Assembly: GCA_026706455.1 (NCBI GenBank)
Contig: JAPOYS010000074.1
Location: forward strand, 1-35,929
DNA: 35,929 nucleotides
Direction: 5' to 3'
Origin: Chloroflexota bacterium
Lineage (GTDB): Bacteria; Chloroflexota; Anaerolineae; Aggregatilineales; Phototrophicaceae
Shown here: in pieces, positions 9,557 through 20,598 of the stretch
How positions within the stretch are numbered: the stretch's first letter is position 1
Layout of the letters: each line of letters starts with the position of its first letter
Made by a program: the position numbers and the translations under genes
Notes under the pieces: generated by a model
What the model was told of the DNA's origin: nothing
The model's input: only the letters and a program-made list of their open reading frames with translations
Database searches by the model: none

Positions 9557-9584
9557 ATTATAGCCATTGCGCTACGATAGTCAA
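9557..9584 (-). promoter_or_regulatory. Sigma-70-type promoter of the S1-domain gene
   Basis: On the minus strand, -35 TTGACT (9579-9584), a 16-bp spacer and -10 TATAAT (9557-9562). The expected start is near 9550, giving a leader of about 30 bases to ATG 9520. Confidence 0.75.
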
Positions 9585-9865
9585 ATGACAAATTGAAAGC
9601 GGGAGTGGCTAACTAGGTGGATATGTCTCTGCGTCGAGTGAGACGGGCGAGCCAAGGCTCGTCCCTACAGGCTCCAAAATAGGTAGAACACAGAAGGCGC
9701 AGAGATTTTTTAACAAGATCGTAGGCAGCTTAAATCCTCAACAATAGACACTCCCTTGAACGCGATGGACTGCTTTGCGCTGGTTTTGGGATGCGACGCC
9801 ATCGATCGGGGCCTTTACGGCTTAGCCGACGCGCCTAGGTTGCGCTCGCGCCTTCGAGGCCGGTT
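9585..9865. other. Intergenic region with one palindromic repeat
   Basis: This stretch lies between the S1-gene promoter and the clpC2 stop. Apart from the GTAGGG-type element at 9644-9668 it has an A/T-rich tract (GATTTTTTAAC near 9713) but no convincing terminator stem, RNA gene or coding frame. Confidence 0.5.
9644..9668. repeat. GTAGGGACG palindromic intergenic repeat, copy 3
   Basis: GGGCGAGCC (9645-9653), a 2-base loop and GGCTCGTCC (9656-9664) form a 9-bp stem with one G/T mismatch, followed by CTAC. On the minus strand it starts GTAGGGACGAGCC, matching the cores at 1753-1779 and 1812-1848 while the inner stem sequence differs. Confidence 0.55.
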
Positions 9866-12505
<2,640 letters not shown>

Positions 12506-12699
12506 TGGCCTTCCTTCATTGCCAAGTGAGAAGATTCAGAATCGCGTTTAGGTCATCATCTATTGTATAGCGGCCCGCGAAATCCGCATGGTTTGGCAGC
12601 AGAATAAGATGGGCGCGAGCGGCGCTCCGCATTGAAAATGGCCGCACGCGATTTCGTGAAGTCTCAAGTTTCCATTGTTCTCTGTCAGAGCGCCCGTCT

Positions 12700-13131
12700 T
12701 CAAGGTGAGTAACCGATGCAGTATGCAACAGTGGCCAATAGCAGCCGAAGCTGATCATTCGTGACCACTCCAATCCTATGTTGAAATCGCTCTCTTGATA
12801 CCGACTTCACTTGAAACGTGTCTGCGCCTGTATCGTTTGTCAGTTTATTCAACGTGTCCTTGTGCAAGCGCACTATCCAGAAATAGTTGTTTTTTTCGAA
12901 GCGCGACCTCCATCTGCGCAATGGGACAACAATGTGCAAATCTAATTCCCACGCTGCCGATACGTTCAATACGACTGCGGGGCGGGGCTTTGCTATCTCG
13001 TGACCCGTTGTTGGCCACTTAGAATTCGGGGAGCCCGGCGAGGGAGTTTGAGCACTGATTGGCGAATTGAAGTTGACAATCCAGATTTCTCCTCTATGCA
13101 GAATCTGCTGTTTTCGTGATCGTTTCGGCAT
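12700..13131 (-). CDS. PemK/MazF-family toxin-like protein
   Basis: A 143-aa protein with the conserved core of PemK/MazF endoribonucleases: RGEIWIVNF near the N-terminus, KPRPAVVLN (the usual KxRPaVV strand), HIVVPL, and the C-terminal RIGVVTNDQLRLLLATVAYCIGY helix. Family members cleave mRNA and are held in check by an antitoxin. I chose ATG 13131 because GAGG lies 6 bases upstream; ATG 13164 would add 11 residues without a site. The gene overlaps the stop of the XRE-ImmA gene by 38 bp, so the two are likely translationally coupled, and no MazE/PemI-like gene is present. The upstream protein is therefore the probable antitoxin or regulator (inference). Activity is not proven by the sequence. 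Confidence 0.8.
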   Translation of the reverse strand: MPKRSRKQQILHRGEIWIVNFNSPISAQTPSPGSPNSKWPTTGHEIAKPRPAVVLNVSAAWELDLHIVVPLRRWRSRFEKNNYFWIVRLHKDTLNKLTNDTGADTFQVKSVSRERFQHRIGVVTNDQLRLLLATVAYCIGYSP

Positions 13132-14311
13132 CGAAATCCTCGTCGTAGTCGTCAAATATTTCATTTGCTTCGAAAATCTCGAAGTCTTCTTCCGCCGCCA
13201 ACTCGAAGGCCCGCTCCATTACTGCCCGTCGTTCGTCTTCAGGCATTGCCAGCAAATCATACACGGTCAAATGCTCCGAGTCGGACTGTTCAAACTCTGG
13301 TTCCCAAACATCGACTCCGATCTGTGTCATTCGGTCAGGCGCAACCAGGCCCTCGGCGACAGCGCGTTGCGCCATCTGTTTGAGTCGCAGGGGCTCTTCG
13401 TCACCGAGATACTCAATCGGCTCGACCGTGCGCCATCCAAGCTTCGATCTCTCAATGTTGAGCGTCTCATAGCAACGCTCCGAAATAATCCTGAGGTCCC
13501 TTGCGCGTCGGGCCCACGCAGCCATGCTCAAGCCATACTTTCTTTTGAGCATCATCAATTCACCCCAATCGAGATGTCGCCGTTCGCGACCGAGTTCGTG
13601 AAAAGCGTGCTCGGCAGGGACTAAAAGCGCCGCGGCAAATCGGTGCGCGAGGCTTTCGTCGTCTACACCACTATAGGACGTATCCATGACCAAATGTCCA
13701 ATCTCGCGCGCCAAGTTGAATCGCTTGCGATCTGCGCTGCGGTTTGCATTTATTACGGTAACCGGATTTCCGCCGCACCAGCCGGACAGTCCATCAAATT
13801 GTCCGCTCTCATCGTCCCAGCCAATTACGATCACTCCGCGGTCCTCAGCGGTTTGCACAAGATTGTCCAGGGGGCGATTTCCGACTTCCCAGGCCGCCCG
13901 CACTTGCTTCGCAATCTCTTCAGCATCTTGGAAGTTTTGCGCCTTGACCGGCGCCGGCAGATCAGGCGGTGAATCGGGATACAATACAGAGTGCAATTCA
14001 ATCTGCAATTCCGCCAGATCGGCAGCGTATGCCATAACCGCTTCCTGCTTCTTTTTCCCGAATCCGCTCTGCCTTCTAAATGCAGTCCACTGAACTGCGG
14101 TTTCCGGTTGATGCAAGAGATACGATCCGGGCACACCGAGCACAGCACTCGCCAGCAACATGAACCGCGCCGTCGGAAAGCTCTTTTCCTTTTCATACTT
14201 TGAGATTGCCGCCGCCGTTACCTTGTAGCCGCTCTCGCACAATGCGCGAGCCAACTCCCGTTGCGTCATGCCCGCCAACAGCCGCGCCTGCTTAAGCCTC
14301 GCTCCTATCAT
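13094..14311 (-). CDS. XRE-family regulator fused to a degenerate ImmA/IrrE (DUF955) domain
   Basis: A 405-aa protein. Residues 1-65 are an XRE helix-turn-helix (RLKQARLLAGMTQRELA, ISKYEKEKSFPTARF). Residues about 130-270 are an ImmA/IrrE domain, followed by a third region with a very acidic C-terminal tail. ImmA/IrrE proteins are zinc proteases with HExxH that cut repressors. Here the motif reads REIGH (bases near 13706), a single CAC-to-CGC step from HEIGH, and the downstream E-A-N before FAA reads L-A-H. Metal binding is probably lost, leaving a sensor or antitoxin role. Start ATG 14311 follows GGGAGGTG. The -10 region upstream overlaps a palindrome, suggesting autorepression. The 3' end overlaps the PemK-like gene. 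Confidence 0.88.
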   Translation of the reverse strand: MIGARLKQARLLAGMTQRELARALCESGYKVTAAAISKYEKEKSFPTARFMLLASAVLGVPGSYLLHQPETAVQWTAFRRQSGFGKKKQEAVMAYAADLAELQIELHSVLYPDSPPDLPAPVKAQNFQDAEEIAKQVRAAWEVGNRPLDNLVQTAEDRGVIVIGWDDESGQFDGLSGWCGGNPVTVINANRSADRKRFNLAREIGHLVMDTSYSGVDDESLAHRFAAALLVPAEHAFHELGRERRHLDWGELMMLKRKYGLSMAAWARRARDLRIISERCYETLNIERSKLGWRTVEPIEYLGDEEPLRLKQMAQRAVAEGLVAPDRMTQIGVDVWEPEFEQSDSEHLTVYDLLAMPEDERRAVMERAFELAAEEDFEIFEANEIFDDYDEDFDAETITKTADSA

Positions 14312-14329
14312 GTCGGCACCTCCCTTCCG

Positions 14330-14363
14330 TTGACAAATATACTATTTCCAGTCAAAAAATCAA
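14330..14363 (-). promoter_or_regulatory. Promoter with overlapping operator-like palindrome for the XRE-PemK pair
   Basis: On the minus strand, -35 TTGATT (14358-14363), 16 bp, -10 TATATT (14336-14341). The same bases form nested inverted repeats: TTGAC/GTCAA (14330-14334 and 14351-14355) around AAATA-TAC-TATTT (14335-14347). An XRE protein bound here would cover the -10. Autoregulation is an inference. Confidence 0.6.
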
Positions 14364-14368
14364 CGCAG

Positions 14369-15577
14369 TCATTGCGCGACTACGGCTCTGTTGCTTCGCT
14401 GAGCAACGGCCAGATACACGCGCTCCAAGCGCTCCGCGATCGAATCCCAGGCATATCGCTCTTTCGCCAGCCGCCGCGCCTTCGCCCCCATCCGCCGACG
14501 CAATCCAGCGTCAGTCAGGAGCGTCCGCAGCTTTTCGGCGAAGGCGTCAACCTTTGCCTCAACTACGTAGCCAGCGCCGATTTCAGCCGCCGCATCCAGG
14601 TTGCAGCCGGGCGACAGCACAACCGGCAAGCCAGCCGCCAGCGCCTCCAGCGCCGCTATCGGCTGACCCTCGCCAGTGGCGGGCAGGGCGAAAATGTCGG
14701 CGGCCGCCAGCGCCCCCAGCCGGGCTGCTCCCTCGAGGTAGCCGGTGAATGTGACGCGCCGGTCGCCGCCAGTCAGGGCGTTCAAGGTCTGCAGCATACC
14801 GTCGTCGGGACCTACGATGAGCAGGCGCGCGTCGGCGACATCAGCCGCTTTGAAAGCTTTGATGAGGACATCGACGCCTTTGCGTTTGTGAAGGCGGCCC
14901 ATGAATAGCACCGCCGGCGCATCCGCCAGACCGAACTGCGCGTGAAAGTCGGCCGCCGCCTTAGTCCTGTCATAGTCTTCAAGCTGTACGCCATTGGGGA
15001 TGACGCTGAAACGGGTCGGTTGCTGTCGCGCGCCGAAGCGGCGCCACAGCGTCTTTGCTTCCGCGAGTTCCGATTCGCTCAGCGCGCTCACGTGATCAAT
15101 GCGCGCGGCGACGGCAGGGCTAAGTATCCGATCCCAGGCGGACTTCAAGCTGCCGCGACCGGTGGACAGGTTCAGCGTGCCATGCGGCGACAGTAGCATC
15201 GGTTTCACAAGTTGCCGCGCGACCGGCGTCACCAGCAGATTTTCCAGCGTGCGAAACTCGTGCAGGTGCACGATGTCAATGGCGGGCAGAATCACTTCCG
15301 CTGTCTTTTTCATGCTGCGCGGCGTCGACAGGTTCAAGCCTCCGCGCAGGCGCTGCGAGACGTTTGGCCGACGCAACACGCGGACGCCGTCGATCCTCTC
15401 GTCCAGCGGCCCGCGGTAGCGCCGCCGCTGATCAAGGGCGTCAGTCGTTAGTATCGTCACGTCATGCCCGCGCTCGACCAGTGCCATGGCCATCCCCTCG
15501 ACCGAGCGCACGACGCCGCCAAAGGCATAAGCGGGCTTGTAATAGGGCGTCACATGCAGAATGCGCACGGCGTCCAT
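14369..15577 (-). CDS. Glycosyltransferase family 4 protein
   Basis: A 402-aa GT-B enzyme that moves a sugar from a nucleotide-sugar to a glycan acceptor at the inner face of the membrane. The N-terminal half has HVTPYYKPAYAFGGVVRSV and IVHLHEF. The C-terminal half has the phosphate-binding FMGRLHKRKGVDVL and the retaining-GT4 EX7E motif (EGQPIAALE), followed by AAGLPVV. Length and order are normal for the family. The start ATG 15577 shares one base with the flippase stop (TGATG), so translation is coupled. A GTG one codon earlier is an alternative. Next to the flippase it points to an exopolysaccharide or surface glycan, though the sugar and linkage cannot be told. Confidence 0.92.
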   Translation of the reverse strand: MDAVRILHVTPYYKPAYAFGGVVRSVEGMAMALVERGHDVTILTTDALDQRRRYRGPLDERIDGVRVLRRPNVSQRLRGGLNLSTPRSMKKTAEVILPAIDIVHLHEFRTLENLLVTPVARQLVKPMLLSPHGTLNLSTGRGSLKSAWDRILSPAVAARIDHVSALSESELAEAKTLWRRFGARQQPTRFSVIPNGVQLEDYDRTKAAADFHAQFGLADAPAVLFMGRLHKRKGVDVLIKAFKAADVADARLLIVGPDDGMLQTLNALTGGDRRVTFTGYLEGAARLGALAAADIFALPATGEGQPIAALEALAAGLPVVLSPGCNLDAAAEIGAGYVVEAKVDAFAEKLRTLLTDAGLRRRMGAKARRLAKERYAWDSIAERLERVYLAVAQRSNRAVVAQ

Positions 15578-17103
15578 CACCAGTTGAATTCAACATCGCG
15601 CTGCCAGAAACGCCGCAGGAATCCGCCAGCGGGGAGCGACGCCGCCAGCTGATACAGGACATCCCAATCGTCCGGCTTTAGGACTCGCCCCAGCAGTACG
15701 CCGGTTGTATAGACGGCCGCTGCGCCAAGCAATGGCAAGAGGATGAATTGCTCGCGCAGCATGAGCATGGCGAGCGCAGTCGGAACCGCGACCACCATCA
15801 GGCGGATGGCGCAGCTGGCGACCTTGCTTCGCTTCCATCCGCAGCCCTGAAAACTCGTGAACAGCAGTCCGACGACCGCGACTTCGCCGATGATCGACGC
15901 GATGACGGCGCCGCGCGCGTCTCCCCAGCGGAAGAGTAACAGCGCAGTCAAAGCCACGTTGAGCGCCAAACCCGCGCCGCGAATCAGCAGAAGACGGCGC
16001 TGCTGATTTTGAATGAGCAAGCCTTTGCTGAACACGTTTCCAAACATAGTGATGGCGGTGTACCAAATCAGGAGCCGCAAAATGCCGGCCGAGGGCGCGT
16101 AGGCTTCGCCCAGCAGCGGAATCATGATTTTGTCCGCCAGAATGCTGATGCTCAGCGCCAGCGGCAAAGCAATGATCAGCATGTAGCGCGCGAGCTTTTC
16201 GATCATGCGCCCAAAGACCGGATTTTTTCCATCATCATAATAACGCGCGAGCAGCGGGTAAGCCGCCACCAAGACCGATGTGCTGAAGAGTTCGATCACG
16301 CCGAAGTTGATGACGAAGGCGGCCGTGAGGTAACCGGTGACCCGCTCGCCCAGAATCCCGGTCGTGAGCAGTTTATCCGAGTGTTGATATGCCAGCGTCA
16401 GAAAGGACGACAGCGCCAAGGGAGCGCTGTTGATGAACAAGGGGCGGGCGATGCGGCGGTCGAAGGGGAACTCGGGCTTGACGCCGGCGCGAAAATTGAG
16501 GCTGACCAGAACAACCGATCGCCCCAAGCCAGAGGCGATGGAGGCGCCATAAACGCCCAGCAGTCCCCAGCCGGCTGTCAGCGCCAGCAAAGCCAAGCCT
16601 ATGCGAATCATGATGTGGACGATCTCGACGAGCGAGGTCTTGGCCATGTCTTCCCGCGCCAGCAGCAGGTCGTAACCCATATTGCCGAAGAGATCAATGA
16701 AGAGATTGATGCCAGCCAGCGCGGCAAATGCGCGAACTGTTTCGCTGTAGCCGACGGCGACGCCGTTCATGCCGATGTAGGCGAATAGCGCCAGAATCGT
16801 CTGCATGAAGAGCATCGCTGTCCAGTATTTGCCGGCGCTTCTCGGCGCTCGCGCCACATCGCGGATGACGATCAGCCCCATGCCGAAGCTGGCGACAGCG
16901 GCCGCGTTCACCATCAGTCCGCCAACCGTGCCGTAGATCCCGTACTCGCTGGGACCCAGCCAGGGCGAAAGCACCAGTTGCCAGCAGTAAAGCGCGCCCT
17001 TGCTGATGACGCTGGCGATCATCAATACGCTGACGTTGCGCGCGGCGCGCCGGGCATCACCCCGTGAGACGGTTGCGGAGTCGGACATGCGCGGTCTCGT
17101 CAT
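15577..17103 (-). CDS. Polysaccharide flippase (MOP superfamily, Wzx/RfbX-like)
   Basis: A 508-aa membrane protein with the usual 12-14 helices of lipid-linked oligosaccharide flippases. The N-terminal pattern is typical: ARNVSVLMIASVISKGALY, then LGPSEYGIYG, where an LG-x-xEYG signature follows TM1. Later helices alternate with basic loops (ARYYDDGKNPVFGRMIEKLARY). It would move lipid-linked glycans across the cytoplasmic membrane. Start ATG 17103; an in-frame ATG at 17088 is also possible. It is the first gene of a two-gene unit with the GT4 enzyme. No polymerase (Wzy) or chain-length regulator lies nearby, so other genes must be elsewhere. Confidence 0.9.
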   Translation of the reverse strand: MTRPRMSDSATVSRGDARRAARNVSVLMIASVISKGALYCWQLVLSPWLGPSEYGIYGTVGGLMVNAAAVASFGMGLIVIRDVARAPRSAGKYWTAMLFMQTILALFAYIGMNGVAVGYSETVRAFAALAGINLFIDLFGNMGYDLLLAREDMAKTSLVEIVHIMIRIGLALLALTAGWGLLGVYGASIASGLGRSVVLVSLNFRAGVKPEFPFDRRIARPLFINSAPLALSSFLTLAYQHSDKLLTTGILGERVTGYLTAAFVINFGVIELFSTSVLVAAYPLLARYYDDGKNPVFGRMIEKLARYMLIIALPLALSISILADKIMIPLLGEAYAPSAGILRLLIWYTAITMFGNVFSKGLLIQNQQRRLLLIRGAGLALNVALTALLLFRWGDARGAVIASIIGEVAVVGLLFTSFQGCGWKRSKVASCAIRLMVVAVPTALAMLMLREQFILLPLLGAAAVYTTGVLLGRVLKPDDWDVLYQLAASLPAGGFLRRFWQRDVEFNW

Positions 17104-17265
17104 CCAGTCTACAGCAAGAATCTAGCCCAAAGGTCGGCCTAAACCTAGTGGGAATGGATTTGCCCAATCGGCGGACGCGCCGCCTGGGCCCCGATCGCGG
17201 CGGTCTAGGGAAGCGCGGCATCATTCGTTATGATTGACCTGACAGCGAAGGAAGCGCAGGTCATC

Positions 17266-18621
17266 ATGTTCGAATCGATGGACGCGGCGCTGGATTACAT
17301 CTTTGCGACTCGCCGACGGCTGGATGGGGCGCCGCGCGGGCTCGATGAATATACACGCGATATCAGTTTGACGCGCCGATTGCTTGAGCGGGCAAACCTG
17401 CTGGAAGTCGAGCGCGATTATGTGGTTGTCACCGGCAGCCGCGGCAAGGGCTCGGTCACGACCATCTTGGCGAAGCTGCTGCAAACGCTGGGGCGCCGCG
17501 TGGGCATGATCACCAGCCCGCATCTCGTGCGCTGGAATGAGCGCATACGCGTCGACGGGCGGATGATCCCGACTGACGATTTTCTGCGAATACTCTGCGG
17601 TCTGAAGCCGATCATCGACAGCATCACGGCTGAGTTGTCTCCCAGACAGTATCTCAGCCCGCAAGGCCTATTCCTGGCTATCGCGCTGCGCCATTTCCGC
17701 GAGCTGGATGTTGACGTTGCCGTCCTGGAGGTCGGGCGAGGCGGGCGCTTTGACGATAACGCCGTCGTTCCGAACAGGTTGGCGCTCTTCGCGCCGATCA
17801 TGTTGGAACACAAAGCGCTGCTCGGCGCCAGCCTCGAGCGGATCGCCTGGCATAAAGCCGGCATCATCAAAGCCGGCGCCGATGCTTTGTCCCTGCCGCA
17901 GGCGCAACCCGTGTTGCGCGCGCTCGCAGCCGAAGCCAAAGAGAAGCGCGCGAATCTCACTTGCCTGTCAGAGTCTGAATTGGCTCAACACTTGGCCGAT
18001 CGCCCCGAAGGGCTGATGATGCGCCTGCCTCCCTACGACGATCTATTCTTGCCGCTCCTCGGCCGCTATCAGATCGCCAACGCGACGCTGGCGATACGAG
18101 CCCTTGAACTGTTTCAGCGACGATCGGGCGCGCATACCACCGGTTCGCCTGCCTTCACTGACGCTGTGCAGCGGGGGCTGCGCGCGGTCAAGTGGCTGGG
18201 TCGCGTCCAAAAGTTGGGCGCCGAGCCGGCTGTCTATGTGGATGGCGCGATCACCGTAGCGTCGGCCAAGTCCTTTGTTGCCAGCGTGCGCGAGCGTCTG
18301 CGCGATCCAGTGGCGTCGATCCTTGGCGTTCCGCGCGACCGCGACTACGCCGGCGTCTATCGGGTGATGGCGGGCGTCAGCGAATCGCTGATCATCACGG
18401 AAACGGACATCAACCCAAACACACGCTTTCCGCCGCGGGGCGAGGCTTTGGCGGCTGCGCAAAGTTTGGATAAGCCGCTCTTCCATACGACGGATCTTCC
18501 CAGCGCGCTCGCGATTGCGCGCGAGCAAGCGGGCGCGTCCGGCACGATCCTATTGGCTGTGTCGCTTATGTTGGTCGGCGAGTGCATGCTGATCTGGGAT
18601 GTCGATACAAGCGTGATTTAG
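17266..18621 (+). CDS. FolC/Mur-ligase-like protein with altered active-site motifs
   Basis: A 451-aa protein related to folylpolyglutamate/dihydrofolate synthase, which adds glutamate to folates using ATP. Seen are the P-loop GSRGKGSVTT (normally GTNGKGSV), TSPHLVRWNERIRV, LEVGRGGRFDDNAVV, HKAGIIKAG and GRYQIANATLAI. Two departures stand out. The usual S-x-D-H step reads MLEH, and the C-domain signature DGAHNP reads DGAITV. The fold is clear, but the substrate is probably not standard folate (inference). I chose ATG 17266, which follows GAAGGAAGCGCAGG; ATG 17230 has no ribosome-binding site. It is transcribed alone, divergent from the flippase, with a small AAAGC-TGG-GCTTT hairpin plus T-run after the stop. 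Confidence 0.8.
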   Translation: MFESMDAALDYIFATRRRLDGAPRGLDEYTRDISLTRRLLERANLLEVERDYVVVTGSRGKGSVTTILAKLLQTLGRRVGMITSPHLVRWNERIRVDGRMIPTDDFLRILCGLKPIIDSITAELSPRQYLSPQGLFLAIALRHFRELDVDVAVLEVGRGGRFDDNAVVPNRLALFAPIMLEHKALLGASLERIAWHKAGIIKAGADALSLPQAQPVLRALAAEAKEKRANLTCLSESELAQHLADRPEGLMMRLPPYDDLFLPLLGRYQIANATLAIRALELFQRRSGAHTTGSPAFTDAVQRGLRAVKWLGRVQKLGAEPAVYVDGAITVASAKSFVASVRERLRDPVASILGVPRDRDYAGVYRVMAGVSESLIITETDINPNTRFPPRGEALAAAQSLDKPLFHTTDLPSALAIAREQAGASGTILLAVSLMLVGECMLIWDVDTSVI

Positions 18622-18664
18622 TTGAATTCTGGCTGGCTTGCCGCGCGCTCCGAATCGCCGCTGT

Positions 18665-18693
18665 TTGACAAAGCTGGGCTTTTTTTATAGGCT
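18665..18693 (+). promoter_or_regulatory. Candidate promoter of the cupin-MetE-HisD operon
   Basis: A perfect -35 TTGACA (18665-18670), 17 bp, then a poor -10 TAGGCT (18688-18693). The spacer holds AAAGC-TGG-GCTTTTTTT, a small hairpin with T-run that could terminate the preceding FolC-like gene. Terminator and promoter would overlap. Confidence 0.4.
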
Positions 18694-18741
18694 TTCGCTT
18701 ATTGCATCAGCAACTTCCGATTACTCATGGAGGGAAGCGCA

Positions 18742-19398
18742 ATGGAATATCCGAAACAGACGCAGGAGAGCATGGCGGCGCGCGTCATGCGCTTTGAAGA
18801 GCTTAAAGCCAAGGGCATTCCCATCATGTTCATCGACAGCATGCTGCCCGGGCACATGCGGATGAATTACGCCGTGATTGGCGATACCGCTTCTGAGAAT
18901 CCCGACTTCAGCATTCAGCGCGCGATCACCGAGCCGCATCGCTATCAGATCGGCATGGTGTGGGCGCCGCCCGGCTGCGGCCCAGCCTGGCATACGCATG
19001 ATTATGTCGAATCGTTTTTCATGCTCACCGGTCCCTGGACCTTCTACTGGGGCAATGAAGACGATCCGGAAAAAGTCGAAGGCGAGTTCGTCTTGAAGAC
19101 ATGGGACATGATCTCGCTGCCGCCGGGCATGTATCGCAGCTTCGAATACTCCGGCGACGAGATCGGCTGGATCTACGCCGTGCTCGAGTCGCATGAAGTC
19201 TTCGAGGGCAAAGATCCCTACTGGTCGCCGCAGATTGAACAGCAGGCGCAAGCCATCGGCTATGAAGCGGACGCTAAGGGCAAGATGGTGCATCCGCCCG
19301 ATTACGAGGCGCAGAAAGCCGCGCAAAACGAATATCTATTGAAGACCTTCCGCGATCGGACCGGGGTCGAATTGAAGGACTTCCGTCCGCCGCGCTAA
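18742..19398 (+). CDS. Cupin-domain protein, first gene of a catabolic-type operon
   Basis: A 218-aa protein with one cupin barrel at about 70-150. Motif 1 fits G(x5)HxH(x3)E(x6)G exactly (GCGPAWHTH, then ESFFMLTG), giving two His and one Glu as metal ligands. Motif 2 (LPPGMYRSFEY) has Arg where the fourth His ligand usually lies. It may be a metal-dependent isomerase, dioxygenase or a sensor; sequence alone does not decide. Start ATG 18742 is fixed by GGAGG 8 bases upstream; ATG 18727 lies before that site. The next gene starts 16 bases after the stop with its own GAGGTG, so the two are co-transcribed. Confidence 0.82.
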   Translation: MEYPKQTQESMAARVMRFEELKAKGIPIMFIDSMLPGHMRMNYAVIGDTASENPDFSIQRAITEPHRYQIGMVWAPPGCGPAWHTHDYVESFFMLTGPWTFYWGNEDDPEKVEGEFVLKTWDMISLPPGMYRSFEYSGDEIGWIYAVLESHEVFEGKDPYWSPQIEQQAQAIGYEADAKGKMVHPPDYEAQKAAQNEYLLKTFRDRTGVELKDFRPPR

Positions 19399-19414
19399 AG
19401 CGAGGTGTGAACCC

Positions 19415-20563
19415 ATGAAAACCAGCACGGATAGAATTCTGACGACCCACGTGGGCAGTATGCCGCGGCCGCAATATGTGGTTGATCAGTTGTTCGCGCA
19501 GGATCGAGACGAGCAATACGACCAGGCTGAATTCGACCGCGTGATGCGGCAGGCGGTGCGAGAAGTCGCGCAAAGGCAGGTGGAGGCCGGCGTCGATGTC
19601 ATCAGCGATGGCGAGATGAGCAAGATCAGCTACGTCACCTATATGCGGCATCGCTTCACTGGCTTCGAGATCGCCGATGTGCCGCGCGCCACGCCGCAAG
19701 ATCTGGACGACTTCCCCGCCTACAAGCAGCGCCTGGCTGAGGCCGGCGGCACGCCCAAGTACCACCGGCCCGTCGTTCGCGACGCGATTACGATCAAGGA
19801 TCTGGCGCCGCTGGAGAAGGACATCGACAATCTGCTGGCGGCGCAAGCGGCAGCCGGCGCGTCTGAAGCCTTTATGAATTCAGCCTCGCCCGGCGTGGTT
19901 TCGGGCTTCCAGCCCAACGAATACTACGCCACAACGGAAGAGTACCTCTGGGCGCTGGCTGAAGTGCTGAAGGTCGAGTACGAGAAGATCAACGAAGCCG
20001 GCTTGCTCCTGCAGGTGGACTGTCCCGATCTGGCGATGGGCTGGCATATCCTATTTCGTGATTTGGACATCGCTGCCTTCAAGAAGGCGGCGGCGGCCCA
20101 GGTCGAGGCGCTGAACTACGCGCTTTCAAATGTGCCCGCCGAGCGAGCGCGGCTGCATCTCTGCTGGGGCAATTACGAAGGTCCCCATCACCATGATGTC
20201 GACCTGGCGGAGATCGTCGATATCGTGCTTGCGGCCAAGCCGCAGGCGATTCAGTTCGAGGCGGCCAACCCCCGCCATCAGCACGAGTGGCAGGTTTGGG
20301 CGCAGGCTAATATCCCCGATGACAAGATTCTGATCCCCGGCGCGCTGGACACCACCACCAACTTCATCGAGCATCCGCGCTTGGTGGCTGAGCGCATTGA
20401 GCGTTTCGCGAACATCGTCGGCCGCGAGCGCGTCATCGCCGGCACCGATTGCGGCTTCGGCACCTTCGCCGGCTTCGGCGCGATACATCCGGATATCGCC
20501 TACGCCAAGCTGCGCTCATTGGCCGAAGGCGCGCGCATCGCCAGCGAGCGCCTCTGGAGTTGA
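19415..20563 (+). CDS. Core-MetE-like zinc methyltransferase/transferase
   Basis: A 382-aa protein corresponding to the C-terminal catalytic barrel of cobalamin-independent methionine synthase, without the N-terminal MetE half. Zinc ligands are visible: H-x-C in LHLCWGN, Glu in QFEAANPRH, Cys in AGTDCGFGT. The N-terminal TTHVGSMPRP is typical of the short YxjG/core-MetE group. That superfamily also includes epoxyalkane:coenzyme M transferase, so the name methionine synthase is not safe. All members use a zinc-activated thiol. Position between a cupin and a HisD/HpsN-like dehydrogenase suggests catabolism of a thiol or C3 compound (inference). Start ATG 19415 follows GAGGTG. Confidence 0.85.
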   Translation: MKTSTDRILTTHVGSMPRPQYVVDQLFAQDRDEQYDQAEFDRVMRQAVREVAQRQVEAGVDVISDGEMSKISYVTYMRHRFTGFEIADVPRATPQDLDDFPAYKQRLAEAGGTPKYHRPVVRDAITIKDLAPLEKDIDNLLAAQAAAGASEAFMNSASPGVVSGFQPNEYYATTEEYLWALAEVLKVEYEKINEAGLLLQVDCPDLAMGWHILFRDLDIAAFKKAAAAQVEALNYALSNVPAERARLHLCWGNYEGPHHHDVDLAEIVDIVLAAKPQAIQFEAANPRHQHEWQVWAQANIPDDKILIPGALDTTTNFIEHPRLVAERIERFANIVGRERVIAGTDCGFGTFAGFGAIHPDIAYAKLRSLAEGARIASERLWS

Positions 20564-20598
20564 GGCGCGCTCGCAAGGGCTGAAAGTCGAGGCATGTG

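Noticed and set aside
12516-12773. 85-codon minus-strand frame between clpC2 and the PemK-like gene
   Set aside because: It overlaps the PemK-like 3' end in another frame, lacks a ribosome-binding site and resembles no family I know.
16009-16788. 259-codon plus-strand frame rich in Gln, Asp and Arg opposite the flippase
   Set aside because: Composition is that of the reverse complement of membrane codons; no domain seen.
19415-20563. Assignment as methionine synthase metE
   Set aside because: Only the C-terminal half is present and the same fold serves other zinc transferases.
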